Notes: a model not told the origin generated them from the letters alone. A DNA stretch of 24,938 nucleotides from CAIJMI01 sp043798445 (GCA_043798445.1 JAZDOQ010000006.1:1-24938); one strand, 5' to 3'; positions 7,433 through 15,148 are shown, counted from the stretch's first letter. A program made the numbers and translations.

Positions 7433-7900
7433 ATGCAGAAGGTTCGTTTAATTCTTCAAAAAAAACCATCACTCTTTCTGATCGGTGCTGCACTCTATAT
7501 CTTTGTGCTGTACCTTATAAAGTGGAATATCCATCCAACATGGAGCGCAGCGTGGTTTATATTAGGAAGTGTGATTGGAACGTATTTTTTAGAGATTGCT
7601 GAAGATTTTTTCCATCTTGATCCATCTCCGTTTCGTTCCGTTGTTTTTGTTGGACCATTCTCAATTGTGAGTTTTTTTGTTGTTTCCTCGTCAGGGAGCT
7701 TCCTTGCCGCAGGACTTGTATTATCTATCTTTTTAACCTTAGTTTTTTGGCAGCTTGGAGAATGGATGACAGTAAAACACCTCAACCGCTGGTATAATAT
7801 GGTGGCTGAACCGGTTGTGCCACGTGTGCAGCTTCTGATTATGATGGTGACCATTCTCTTTTTTTTCATTGAAACACTCCTATTTTTGCGGGGGGTATAG
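7433..7900 (+). CDS. Integral membrane protein of unknown function, 155 aa
   Basis: Four to five hydrophobic segments (about residues 14-27, 38-54, 67-85, 88-107 and 131-150) are joined by short loops. A conserved-looking acidic/aromatic stretch EIAEDFFHLDPSPFRS sits between segments 2 and 3. I know no family for it. It is followed closely by the RnlA-like gene, which begins 10 bp after its stop, so the two may be co-transcribed. Confidence 0.6.
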   Translation: MQKVRLILQKKPSLFLIGAALYIFVLYLIKWNIHPTWSAAWFILGSVIGTYFLEIAEDFFHLDPSPFRSVVFVGPFSIVSFFVVSSSGSFLAAGLVLSIFLTLVFWQLGEWMTVKHLNRWYNMVAEPVVPRVQLLIMMVTILFFFIETLLFLRGV

Positions 7901-7910
7901 CAAAAAACAT

Positions 7911-8399
7911 ATGATACAACACGAAGATTTGGTGTGGTCATATTTAACAAAAGAACAGCGAGTTCTTGTTGATGACGGAGTGTTTTTGATGAAAGATAGC
8001 CTTATGCATAAAGATCAAGAACCGACCGATTATTCTTATCTCGTATTCCCATTTGCTAAGTTGTATGAAGGATTTTTAAAAGATGTATTTTTGCAGCTTG
8101 GAGTTATTTCTTCTCTTGACTATGTGAGCAACCGTTTTCGCATCGGAAAAGTGTTAAATCCAAATATCGTCAAACAACTTCATGGTAAAAGTGTGTTTGG
8201 ACAATTACGTAATCGATATGGTATTGAGTTGGCCGAACATCTTTGGTATGCCTGGAAACAGGGACGAAACCTGGTGTTCCACTATTTTCCCAGTAATTTT
8301 CGTATGCTTTCCCGTGAACAGGCATTGTCAACCATAGAGTTGTTGACGGATGCGATGCATGCTTTGTTAAAGCAAACACAAGTTGTTAGAATTAAATAA
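7911..8399 (+). CDS. RnlA/LsoA-toxin-like protein (tentative)
   Basis: A 162-aa soluble protein. The stretch DYSYLVFPFAKLYEGFLK (about 38-55) and the later HLWYAWKQGRNLVFHYFP segment recall the domain annotated in RnlA/LsoA-type RNase toxins and related HEPN-like stand-alone proteins; R-N-x-x-F-H near residues 119-124 is similar to the R-x4-6-H motif of HEPN RNases. This is a memory-based resemblance, not a firm assignment. No antitoxin gene is next to it: the neighbours are a membrane protein and a CPBP protease. The ATG at 7911 is preferred over an earlier in-frame ATG at 7869, which lies inside the upstream gene. Its stop overlaps the next start by one base (TAATG). Confidence 0.5.
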   Translation: MIQHEDLVWSYLTKEQRVLVDDGVFLMKDSLMHKDQEPTDYSYLVFPFAKLYEGFLKDVFLQLGVISSLDYVSNRFRIGKVLNPNIVKQLHGKSVFGQLRNRYGIELAEHLWYAWKQGRNLVFHYFPSNFRMLSREQALSTIELLTDAMHALLKQTQVVRIK

Positions 8400-9064
8400 T
8401 GACACGTCGTATGAAAACAAAGAAGACAACCGAATGGATATTTCAATTTTGGGCATGGCAACTCTTAATTTGGGCGTTGTACCGATATTATTTTCATTTT
8501 CCGGAATGGGTCGATGAATTTATTTTTAAGCCGCTTGTTTTCGTTGCTCCTGTTATCTGGTATGTGGTGAAACGAGAACATCTGAATTTAACGACAGTCG
8601 GGTTAACTTTGAAACACGGTATAAAAAGCATAATTATCGGACTTGGTATTGGTACTGTGTTTTTACTTGAAGGTGTGGCGATAAACATTGCACGATATGG
8701 TTCTCTACAGATGCAACAATTAAGCACTGTTGCCACGTATTCTTTTTTGTTTCTCGTGTTACTGTCCCTTGCAACAGCATTTTCAGAGGAGCTTTTGAGT
8801 CGTGGGTTTTTGCTTTCTAGGCTTTTCGCGCAGACAAAACGGATGTGGTATTCCATCATCATGTCTACGTTACTGTTTGTTGCATTCCATGTTCCCATTC
8901 TTGTTACGTCACTGAAATTCCAAGGTCCGACGCTCATCCTTTTTTTCTCCACCAGTGTGGTGATTGCAGTGATAAACAGCTTTCTCTTTCTTCAAACCAA
9001 ATCCCTGATTTCCCCACTGCTCGTTCACTTTTTTTGGAACATGACCGTTGCATTATTTCTTTAA
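8399..9064 (+). CDS. CPBP-family intramembrane metalloprotease (Abi)
   Basis: A membrane glutamic-type/metallo protease of the CAAX-protease and bacteriocin-processing (CPBP) family. All motifs are visible: EELLSR (EExxxR) in the middle, FVAFH (FxxxH), and HFFWN (HxxxN-like) near the C-terminus. About six membrane segments surround them. The length of 221 aa is typical. In other bacteria these proteins confer bacteriocin immunity, process peptides or act on regulated substrates; the substrate is unknown here. Translation is probably coupled to the upstream gene by the TAATG junction. The stop shares a TTAA tetramer with the stop of the convergent SDR gene. Confidence 0.85.
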   Translation: MTRRMKTKKTTEWIFQFWAWQLLIWALYRYYFHFPEWVDEFIFKPLVFVAPVIWYVVKREHLNLTTVGLTLKHGIKSIIIGLGIGTVFLLEGVAINIARYGSLQMQQLSTVATYSFLFLVLLSLATAFSEELLSRGFLLSRLFAQTKRMWYSIIMSTLLFVAFHVPILVTSLKFQGPTLILFFSTSVVIAVINSFLFLQTKSLISPLLVHFFWNMTVALFL

Positions 9065-9822
9065 TTAGCTAACCATCCTCCATCAACATAGAGCGTCGCT
9101 CCAGTGGTATAAGATGATTCTTCTGAAGCAAAATAGATAACCGCTGCAGCGATTTCTTCCGGTTTACCTGCTCGTTTCAGAGGCGCTCGGCTAAGTAGCG
9201 CTTGTGCTTGTTTTGGGTCTTTGAGCATTCCCTCTGTCATTTCGCTTTCAATAACGCCAGGACCAATTGCATTGACAAGAATTCCTATCGGTGCCAATTC
9301 ATCAGCAAGAGCTTCGGTTAACGCCACTACCGCGCCCTTACTGGCGCAATATTGTGCGATAGAGGGAAAGCCCACTCCAACACCACCAGATGCGATGGAT
9401 GCGACATTGATGATTCTTCCCCATTTTTGTTTTGCCATCTCTTTTGCAGCAGCTTGAGCAACGAGAAAATAACCTTTGAGATTGGTATTGAGTGTTTTAT
9501 CCCATTGTTCTTCAGTCATGTCAAAAAATGGCACAAATTCCGCAACACCCGCATTATTCAGAAGGATATCAAGCCCCCCAAATGTAGCAACTGTTTTTGC
9601 AACAGCAGCGTCAATATCAGCTTTTTTTGTCACGTCCATCTGAATGGTAAGTGCTTCGTTGCCTTTTGATTTGATTTCCGCAACAAGTGCATCAAGACGA
9701 TCTAATCGCCTTGCGCATACCGCAACTTTTGCTCCCTGCACAGCAAGGGCTATTGCTGACGCCCGCCCAATACCGCTTGATGCACCAGTGACGAGCGCTA
9801 CTTTTCCAGTAAGATTAAACAT
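9061..9822 (-). CDS. Short-chain dehydrogenase/reductase (SDR, FabG-like)
   Basis: A classical SDR of 253 aa using NAD(P)(H) for reduction or oxidation of a carbonyl/hydroxyl substrate. The cofactor site TGASSGIG is at residues 12-19, NNAG at 89-92, and the catalytic Ser142, Tyr158 and Lys162 (YxxxK) are in place. Arg38-Arg39 at the end of the second strand suggests NADP preference. The C-terminus YVDGGW is typical of FabG/glucose dehydrogenase-type members. A strong Shine-Dalgarno (AGGAGG) overlaps the stop of the upstream dsbA-like gene, placing it last in the csoR-copA operon. The substrate is unknown; fatty acid, sugar or quinone-type substrates are all possible. Confidence 0.9.
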   Translation of the reverse strand: MFNLTGKVALVTGASSGIGRASAIALAVQGAKVAVCARRLDRLDALVAEIKSKGNEALTIQMDVTKKADIDAAVAKTVATFGGLDILLNNAGVAEFVPFFDMTEEQWDKTLNTNLKGYFLVAQAAAKEMAKQKWGRIINVASIASGGVGVGFPSIAQYCASKGAVVALTEALADELAPIGILVNAIGPGVIESEMTEGMLKDPKQAQALLSRAPLKRAGKPEEIAAAVIYFASEESSYTTGATLYVDGGWLAN

Positions 9823-9831
9823 AGATGCCTC

Positions 9832-10446
9832 CTATTTATTCAACGCTTTTTCTACTGCAATAATAAGATCGTTTACGGTATTAAGCTGTAATTTCATTCC
9901 GTTTAAATAGAATGTTGGTGTGGCATTAATGCCAATTGCATTTCCGACGTTTGTATCAGCATCGATAGCTGATTGCACCACTTGGCTTTTTATATCTCTT
10001 TCAAACGTATCCATAATTAGACCCAATTTTGCAGCTTCTGATGCGATGAATGAGTCACTTAAATATTTTTGTCCAGCAAACAACGCATCATGCATTTCCC
10101 AATATTTTCCTTGTTGTGTTGCAGCTTCTGCAGCACGAGCTGCAGGTATAGCCATCGGGTGAGCAGGAAGGGGATAATTACGGTAGACAAACAGTAGGGA
10201 ATCTTTATATTTTTCTGTTAATTGTTTGACTGTCGGATAAAATTGCGCACATGCAGGACATTGAAAGTCAGAAAATTCAACCAACCAAACCGATGCGTCC
10301 TTCGGTCCGAGCGTATGGGTCGCATCCCGCAGCAACACGCCCTTTTCCAGTGGCTTAGCGGGTTTGGTCATGATGATCATCGCAATAGCGATGATGATTG
10401 CTGTGACGGCAAAAATGCCGATAAATAGTTTTGTTTCGGATCTCAT
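9832..10446 (-). CDS. DsbA-like thiol-disulfide oxidoreductase, membrane anchored
   Basis: Introduces disulfide bonds into exported proteins outside the cytoplasmic membrane. A single N-terminal membrane anchor covers residues about 7-26. The thioredoxin-fold active site FQCPACAQFYP has Cys63 and Cys66, and a cis-proline loop TPTFYLNG appears near the C-terminus; it belongs to the DsbA/DsbG-type thioredoxin_4 group. The length is 204 aa. The ATG at 10446 is chosen because it overlaps the VKOR stop as ATGA and begins the anchor; the frame is open further upstream, inside the VKOR gene. Adjacent VKOR is its natural re-oxidising partner. Confidence 0.9.
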   Translation of the reverse strand: MRSETKLFIGIFAVTAIIIAIAMIIMTKPAKPLEKGVLLRDATHTLGPKDASVWLVEFSDFQCPACAQFYPTVKQLTEKYKDSLLFVYRNYPLPAHPMAIPAARAAEAATQQGKYWEMHDALFAGQKYLSDSFIASEAAKLGLIMDTFERDIKSQVVQSAIDADTNVGNAIGINATPTFYLNGMKLQLNTVNDLIIAVEKALNK

Positions 10447-10874
10447 ATTTTTTTGGCAAGCATCAGACTTTTTACTGTTAATCCAAAGATGACATACATA
10501 TTCACGGCTGATATGGCACACCACATGCAGACACCCTTAATGAGGAACAGTTCTGTATAGGTAAACCAGGTGACGAAACAAATGCCAAACAAGGTCATAC
10601 CGAATATCCCCCAGAGCAGACCCTTATTGTTTTTAAATGTCCGAAGGAATGACAGAACCATCAAAAAAGTATAACCAGCAACTCCAACAGCCGGAACCGG
10701 AACACCAAAAGGGTAGGATAGGATGCTTTTTCTGACTGCCTCACATCCACCACCTGAAAGACAAACAATACCTGTTTGGCGAAGGAAGCTTTGGAGGACA
10801 TAGGTGCCCATGATGAGTCCTGCGATGGAAAGAATAAAGATGATACGGTTTAAGGATTTTAGTTGTGTGTTCAT
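10443..10874 (-). CDS. VKOR-family disulfide-generating membrane protein
   Basis: A vitamin K epoxide reductase homologue of 143 aa that passes electrons from DsbA to quinones, replacing DsbB. Four membrane segments are evident. The loop cysteines Cys38 and Cys44 (CLSGGGC) and the active-site pair Cys116 and Cys119 (CMWC) are all present, and the following Ser/Ala-rich helix is as in bacterial VKORs. It overlaps the dsbA-like gene by 4 bp and starts 10 bp after copA, so it sits inside the copper operon. Confidence 0.92.
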   Translation of the reverse strand: MNTQLKSLNRIIFILSIAGLIMGTYVLQSFLRQTGIVCLSGGGCEAVRKSILSYPFGVPVPAVGVAGYTFLMVLSFLRTFKNNKGLLWGIFGMTLFGICFVTWFTYTELFLIKGVCMWCAISAVNMYVIFGLTVKSLMLAKKI

Positions 10875-10884
10875 GGTTGTAGTA

Positions 10885-13101
10885 TTATGCCATTTTTATT
10901 CGTGAGAGTCTAAGGGAGTTTAGCACAACAGACAATGAACTTGCCGCCATGGCAAATGCCGCCATTGGAGGGGTCAAGGTAATGCCAATTGGTGTAGCTG
11001 CACCCATGGCAATAGGGATGAGAATAATGTTGTATCCAAACGCCCAAAGAAGGTTTTGTTTAATTGTTATCATGACGCGTTTACTTACATGAATCATAAA
11101 TGGTACGCGATTAAGTGTGTCTGCAAGAATCGTCATATCGGCGGTAGCTTTTGCAATAGCGGTTCCTGAACCGATTGCAACACCGACATCAGCAGCCGCA
11201 ATTGCCGGTGCGTCATTAATGCCGTCACCAACCATCATGACCGTGTCTTTATGTGTGCGGAGACGTTCGATAACTGCAGCTTTTTCATCCGGTTTTACTT
11301 CAGCAATAACGCTCATTATTCCAACCTGTTTTGCTTTATGATTTGCAGCATCCTGTCTGTCACCAGACAACAGCATCGGCGTGATGTGCATCTGTTTGAG
11401 CGTCGTAATCACATCCTTCACCTCAGGTCGCAGCTCATCATCAATGGCAAATATCGCTTGGAGTTTCTGTCCGACTGCCGCAAGGACCATCGTTTTTCCA
11501 GTTACCTGGAGGCGCTTGATTGTTTCTCTTTCTTTGTTTTTGATGACTACATTCTGTGTCTGTAGATAGCGTTCAGTGCCAATATAGATTGGTGTTTTTT
11601 CTATAAGTCCCGTAATGCCCATTCCGGGTTTTGCCGTAATTCCCGTTGGAGTCTTCTTTGATAGCTGTATATGATGTTCTTTTGCCCAGGCAAGGAGTGC
11701 CATGGACAAAGGATGTTCGGACGCTGCCTCAATGGCAAAAATGAATGGGAGAGCGGTCTTATCAATAACAATCACATCTGTCACACTTGGTTTTCCCTTG
11801 GTGATGGTTCCAGTTTTGTCAAATACGACAATTGAGGTGTTACCAGCGTGCTCCAATGCTCTTGCTGATCGAATGAGCACACCTCCTTTTGCAGCTCTTC
11901 CGACGCCGCCGATTACCGCCATGGGCGTTGCAAGCCCAAGTGCGCACGGGCATGCTACAACAAAGACGGCAATGCTGTTTGCTATCGCATCAACAGGATA
12001 ACCCATACTGATCCAAATAACCGCTGTTGCAATTCCAAGGATGATGACGATAGGTACAAAAACAGATGAGATAGTATCTGCAAGTCTGGCAATATCTGGT
12101 TTTGCATTTTGAGCGTCACGCACCAACCGTTGAATATGAGAAAGCATGGTGTCTTTGCCTATGGCAGTCGCTTTCATACGAATGACTCCTGTTGTATTTA
12201 CCGTTCCGGCTATGAGCTCATCACCGACTGTCTTTTCAACAGGTATTGGTTCGCCTGTCAGGAGCGATTGATCAATTGATGATAATCCAACGATCACAAC
12301 GCCATCAACTGGCACGCGTTCTCCTGGACGGATTTCAATGACATCTCCAACAACAAGCTGTTCTGTTTTTACATTAACAATATCCCGACCGTGGATCTTA
12401 TGTGCGGTGGTCGATTCAAGTTTGGTAATGGCACGGAGAGCTTCCGTTGCCGTATGTTTCCCCTTTGCTTCTAAATATTTTCCAAGAAGCACAAGGGTGA
12501 TAATGACCGTGCTGCTGTCATAAAACATGGCCTTCGGTAGCCCTTCTGCACGACCAAGAAGTGTTGCCAGAAAATGAAAAACGGAGTATCCGTACGCGAC
12601 TGTTGTTCCAAGGACGATGAGCGTATCCATGTTCGTGGCGCCGACGCGAAGCGCACTGAACGCTCCTTGATAGAACCCCCATCCACCGAAAAACTGAACA
12701 ATGGTAGCAAGAATTGTGGACGCGATGATAAAGGGTTCAATAAAAGAGGGGGGTATTGGGATACCCACCATGTCAGGAAGCGTCAACAGGAGGACAAAAG
12801 CGGTTAGTGTTCCATTAATCCATACTTTTGTAAACATCTTTTTTACATGGTCAGCGTGAGCCGCTTCCTTTTTCTCTTCCCCTGTTGTTGGGTCATCGGT
12901 AATGATAGGCGTATATCCTAAAGATGTGATGACCTGTGTTGCGGTAGTTACGTCGGACGCTGAGGCAACATCAATGACAGCCTCTTCACTACCATAATTT
13001 ACCTCTGCGCTGAGCACGCCTTTTGTTTTTTTTAATTGACGATTTAGAAGCGTTGCGCAGGAAGCGCAATGCATGCCCATGATTGGTATTGTGTATTTCA
13101 T
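10885..13101 (-). CDS. copA: Cu+-exporting P-type ATPase
   Basis: Pumps Cu+ out of the cytoplasm using ATP. The 738-aa protein has one N-terminal heavy-metal domain (GMHCASC, 9-15), the actuator TGEP (282-285), the ion-channel CPC (384-386), the phosphorylation motif DKTGT (428-432), the HP dipeptide of the SEHPL motif (463-464) and the hinge GDGIND (625-630). The Tyr-Asn near 690 and Met-Ala-Ala-Ser-Ser near 718-722 in the last two helices match Cu+-selective P1B-1 enzymes rather than Zn or Cd pumps. It is second in the csoR operon, 6 bp after csoR, with an AAGGG ribosome site. Confidence 0.96.
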   Translation of the reverse strand: MKYTIPIMGMHCASCATLLNRQLKKTKGVLSAEVNYGSEEAVIDVASASDVTTATQVITSLGYTPIITDDPTTGEEKKEAAHADHVKKMFTKVWINGTLTAFVLLLTLPDMVGIPIPPSFIEPFIIASTILATIVQFFGGWGFYQGAFSALRVGATNMDTLIVLGTTVAYGYSVFHFLATLLGRAEGLPKAMFYDSSTVIITLVLLGKYLEAKGKHTATEALRAITKLESTTAHKIHGRDIVNVKTEQLVVGDVIEIRPGERVPVDGVVIVGLSSIDQSLLTGEPIPVEKTVGDELIAGTVNTTGVIRMKATAIGKDTMLSHIQRLVRDAQNAKPDIARLADTISSVFVPIVIILGIATAVIWISMGYPVDAIANSIAVFVVACPCALGLATPMAVIGGVGRAAKGGVLIRSARALEHAGNTSIVVFDKTGTITKGKPSVTDVIVIDKTALPFIFAIEAASEHPLSMALLAWAKEHHIQLSKKTPTGITAKPGMGITGLIEKTPIYIGTERYLQTQNVVIKNKERETIKRLQVTGKTMVLAAVGQKLQAIFAIDDELRPEVKDVITTLKQMHITPMLLSGDRQDAANHKAKQVGIMSVIAEVKPDEKAAVIERLRTHKDTVMMVGDGINDAPAIAAADVGVAIGSGTAIAKATADMTILADTLNRVPFMIHVSKRVMITIKQNLLWAFGYNIILIPIAMGAATPIGITLTPPMAAFAMAASSLSVVLNSLRLSRIKMA

Positions 13102-13107
13102 GCCCTT

Positions 13108-13389
13108 TTACGATTTTTTCTCCATAACCCGCATCACCTCATCAATGACCTCTTTCTCATTGCCTTTTTTAATGGCGTCAGAAACACAGGTTTGGAGATG
13201 ATTTTTGAGTATAATCTGGTCGATTTGCCGAAGCGCCGATTGGATAGCAAGCGATTGATGGATGACATTGATGCAATAATGGCCTTCTTCAACCATCTGG
13301 ATGACCTTATCCAGCTGTCCTCTTGTAATCTTGAGACGGTGGAGTATGGTGTGCTGCGTGCTTTGGTCCCGTGGAATTCCTTTTGGCAT
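13108..13389 (-). CDS. csoR: CsoR-type copper-sensing repressor
   Basis: A 93-aa DUF156/CsoR repressor that leaves its operator when Cu+ binds. The Cu+ ligands Cys39, His64 and Cys68 are present with the exact C-x24-H-x3-C spacing of the family, distinguishing it from RcnR (H-C-H-H) and the thiol-sensing CstR. The ATG at 13389 matches the family N-terminus; the open frame extends upstream through the promoter and should be ignored. The start lies just downstream of a CsoR-like operator, so the gene is very likely autoregulated. A run of six G on this strand, 12 bases before the ATG, serves as a poor ribosome site. Confidence 0.93.
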   Translation of the reverse strand: MPKGIPRDQSTQHTILHRLKITRGQLDKVIQMVEEGHYCINVIHQSLAIQSALRQIDQIILKNHLQTCVSDAIKKGNEKEVIDEVMRVMEKKS

Positions 13390-13390
13390 A

Positions 13391-13421
13391 TTGACTTTTA
13401 TCCCCCCTATAGGGATAGAAT
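13391..13421 (+). promoter_or_regulatory. Promoter of the DsbD-like/cupredoxin gene
   Basis: TTGACT (13391-13396) and TAGAAT (13416-13421) are separated by 19 bp; the spacer holds most of the CsoR operator. The -10 overlaps the minus-strand -10 of csoR, so the two promoters are face to face. The long spacer lowers certainty. Confidence 0.5.
13399..13417. promoter_or_regulatory. CsoR operator candidate
   Basis: A 19-bp G/C-tract palindrome has arms TATCCC (13399-13404) and GGGATA (13412-13417), with an inner perfect palindrome CCCTATAGGG (13405-13414). This is the layout of known CsoR boxes (a C-run and a G-run flanked by A/T). It lies between the -35 and -10 of the rightward promoter and at the start point of the leftward csoR promoter, so one bound repressor could block both. 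Confidence 0.72.
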
Positions 13422-13445
13422 AGGAGAGTGTTGGTAGTTTGTCAA
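13417..13445 (-). promoter_or_regulatory. csoR-copA operon promoter
   Basis: On the minus strand, a perfect TTGACA (forward 13440-13445), a 17-bp spacer and TATTCT (forward 13417-13422) are seen. The predicted start is near 13410, inside the operator, leaving a leader of about 20 nt before csoR. Confidence 0.65.
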
Positions 13446-13453
13446 TAGCCATT

Positions 13454-14479
13454 ATGCCAAATCTTTGGATTATTTTTCTTACCGGACTTGTCACAGGCGG
13501 AATTAGTTGTATGGCGGTGCAAGGAGGACTCCTTGCAAGTATTATCGCCACACGACAACTAAAAGAACATACGTGGAAGAAAACCCTTGGTATAGTTATT
13601 GTATTTTTAATCGGTAAGATACTTGCATATACGGTGTTGGGACTCATTCTTGGATGGGTGGGGTCGTATTTTCAGATGACCGTAGCCACACGTGTTGTGT
13701 TAATGGTCGTTGCTTCCTTATTTATGATCGCAACGGCGCTTAATTTGATCAATGCCCATCCATTTTTCCGTTTCTTTGTGATTCAACCACCACGATTTTT
13801 ATATAAGTTGGCACGTAACCAAACCCAAAACGTTGATTGGTTTGCTCCGTTTATTGTCGGGACACTGACAATATTTCTTCCCTGCGGGACAACGCAAGCG
13901 ATGATGGTCCAGGCGCTGCAATTCGGCAATCCAATAATCTCCGCAAGTATCCTTTTGGCGTTTACGGTTGGTACAGTGCCATTGTTTCTTCTTTTTGGCG
14001 TGCTTATTCAAGCAGCGTCAACCGTGTTTACCAAATATTTCGCTCCTGTTGCGGCCGCACTTGTGTTTGGGCTTGCGGTTTGGAATCTCTCAAACGCAGC
14101 AGCCCTTGCAGGACTTGAAGGAATGGCAAGTCGTGTTATTCGACCTGTTTATTGTCAGATAGCCTATTGTGACGACCTTGTTGGAAACGCTACAACAGCT
14201 GTCAAAGATGCAACAACAACACCTATTATCACCATCAACGCAACTTCCTATGCGATTGACAATCCCTATATCAAGGCAGGATCCGAGGTGAAGCTCCTGG
14301 TGAAAAACGTACGTGGGGGAGGGTGCATCCAATTCTTCACGATCCCAAAATTGGGTATCGAACAGGTTATTCCTGTCGGGAAGGAAGAAACAATCATATT
14401 TACAGCACCGCAGGAAAAAGGAGATCTTCCATTTATGTGCAGTATGGGAATGTATAGGGGAAAATTTATTGTGGAGTAA
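13454..14479 (+). CDS. DsbD/TauE-SafE-type membrane protein with cupredoxin-like C-terminal domain
   Basis: Residues 1-220 contain six or more membrane segments of the CcdA/DsbD-like group usually annotated as sulfite exporter TauE/SafE. Cys19 (GGISCM) and Cys144 (FLPCG) stand where CcdA/DsbD have their redox cysteine pair, so thiol-electron or copper transfer is more likely than sulfite export. Residues about 255-341 form a small beta-rich tail with Cys291 and the MCSMGM cluster (Met328, Cys329, Met331, Met333), resembling a cupredoxin-type copper site facing outward. The length is 341 aa. The ATG at 13454 is chosen; an in-frame TTG at 13439 has an AGGAGAG site ten bases upstream, but that site overlaps the promoter. 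It is divergent from csoR and followed by a CopZ-like gene. Confidence 0.8.
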   Translation: MPNLWIIFLTGLVTGGISCMAVQGGLLASIIATRQLKEHTWKKTLGIVIVFLIGKILAYTVLGLILGWVGSYFQMTVATRVVLMVVASLFMIATALNLINAHPFFRFFVIQPPRFLYKLARNQTQNVDWFAPFIVGTLTIFLPCGTTQAMMVQALQFGNPIISASILLAFTVGTVPLFLLFGVLIQAASTVFTKYFAPVAAALVFGLAVWNLSNAAALAGLEGMASRVIRPVYCQIAYCDDLVGNATTAVKDATTTPIITINATSYAIDNPYIKAGSEVKLLVKNVRGGGCIQFFTIPKLGIEQVIPVGKEETIIFTAPQEKGDLPFMCSMGMYRGKFIVE

Positions 14480-14490
14480 AGGAGGAATCT

Positions 14491-14694
14491 ATGACAACAA
14501 AAACATTGAAGCTTAAAGGCATGCACTGCGTCAGTTGCAGCATGCTTATTGAAGGAGAGCTTGAGGACATGGGAGTTGAAGCAAAAGCTAATTATGCAAA
14601 ACAAACAGTGGATCTTGTATTTGACGAATCAATAACAGCGCTTTCAAAAATCAAAGGAATGATAGAAAAGCTGGGATATGGCGTTATTAAATAA
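14491..14694 (+). CDS. CopZ-like heavy-metal-associated protein
   Basis: A 67-aa stand-alone HMA domain with the metal motif GMHCVSC (residues 10-16) and a ferredoxin-like beta-alpha-beta pattern; the end KLGYGVIK is typical. It would carry Cu+ in the cytoplasm to CopA or to the neighbouring membrane protein. An AAAGGAGG ribosome site sits 5 bp before the ATG, and the gene starts 11 bp after the cupredoxin-fusion gene, so they share a transcript and presumably CsoR control. Confidence 0.9.
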   Translation: MTTKTLKLKGMHCVSCSMLIEGELEDMGVEAKANYAKQTVDLVFDESITALSKIKGMIEKLGYGVIK

Positions 14695-14695
14695 T

Positions 14696-15118
14696 TTATT
14701 TGAGGCTGATTAAATAGGCGCGTAGCTGTGCTAATGCATCTTCTTTTGAAGAAAAAACAATTTCTTTTTTGATTGCAGGACAGCCCAAAAGCATTCGGCT
14801 CACCTTTTTTCCCTGTTCATACAAAACAATGACTGGTTTTCCTGTATAGTAGGCATGTTCAATTTCAATCCCTGTTCCTGTTGTTGCTTCTCCTATATAC
14901 GCAATCATGATGTCGCTCGCATCAAGTTCGGCAATGTCTCGATTGTATACATCTCGTGAAGGAACATCCGGATTTTCGATTGGATCTGTTCCGTTTAAAA
15001 AAGCCCAAAAATAGTCAAACCCAAGTGTCTTTGCAACTGAGGCCATGTCTTTGTATAGGGATTTTGTTGTCTCAGGATTTTTTAAGTCAGTGAGTGGACC
15101 GGCAAAAAATATTCTCAT
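14696..15118 (-). CDS. Nucleoside 2-deoxyribosyltransferase-like protein
   Basis: A 140-aa protein of the nucleoside 2-deoxyribosyltransferase fold, which exchanges or hydrolyses the N-glycosidic bond of deoxynucleosides or nucleotides. The N-terminal FFAGPLTD, the RDVYNRDIAELDASDIMIAY segment and GTGIEIEHAYYTGKPVI near residues 81-97 match the family; a Glu in the latter is the expected nucleophile. Members such as DNPH1 act on nucleotides rather than nucleosides; which applies is unclear. It is a single gene, convergent with the CopZ-like gene (one base between stops) and divergent from trxA. An AAGGT ribosome site precedes the ATG. Confidence 0.8.
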   Translation of the reverse strand: MRIFFAGPLTDLKNPETTKSLYKDMASVAKTLGFDYFWAFLNGTDPIENPDVPSRDVYNRDIAELDASDIMIAYIGEATTGTGIEIEHAYYTGKPVIVLYEQGKKVSRMLLGCPAIKKEIVFSSKEDALAQLRAYLISLK

Positions 15119-15148
15119 AGTATGTACCTTTTTTCTCTTAAGAAATAT

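Noticed and set aside
11117..12807. Plus-strand and alternate minus-strand ORFs opposite copA
   Set aside because: They are shadows of the copA frame, which has all P-type ATPase motifs; no ribosome sites or domains.
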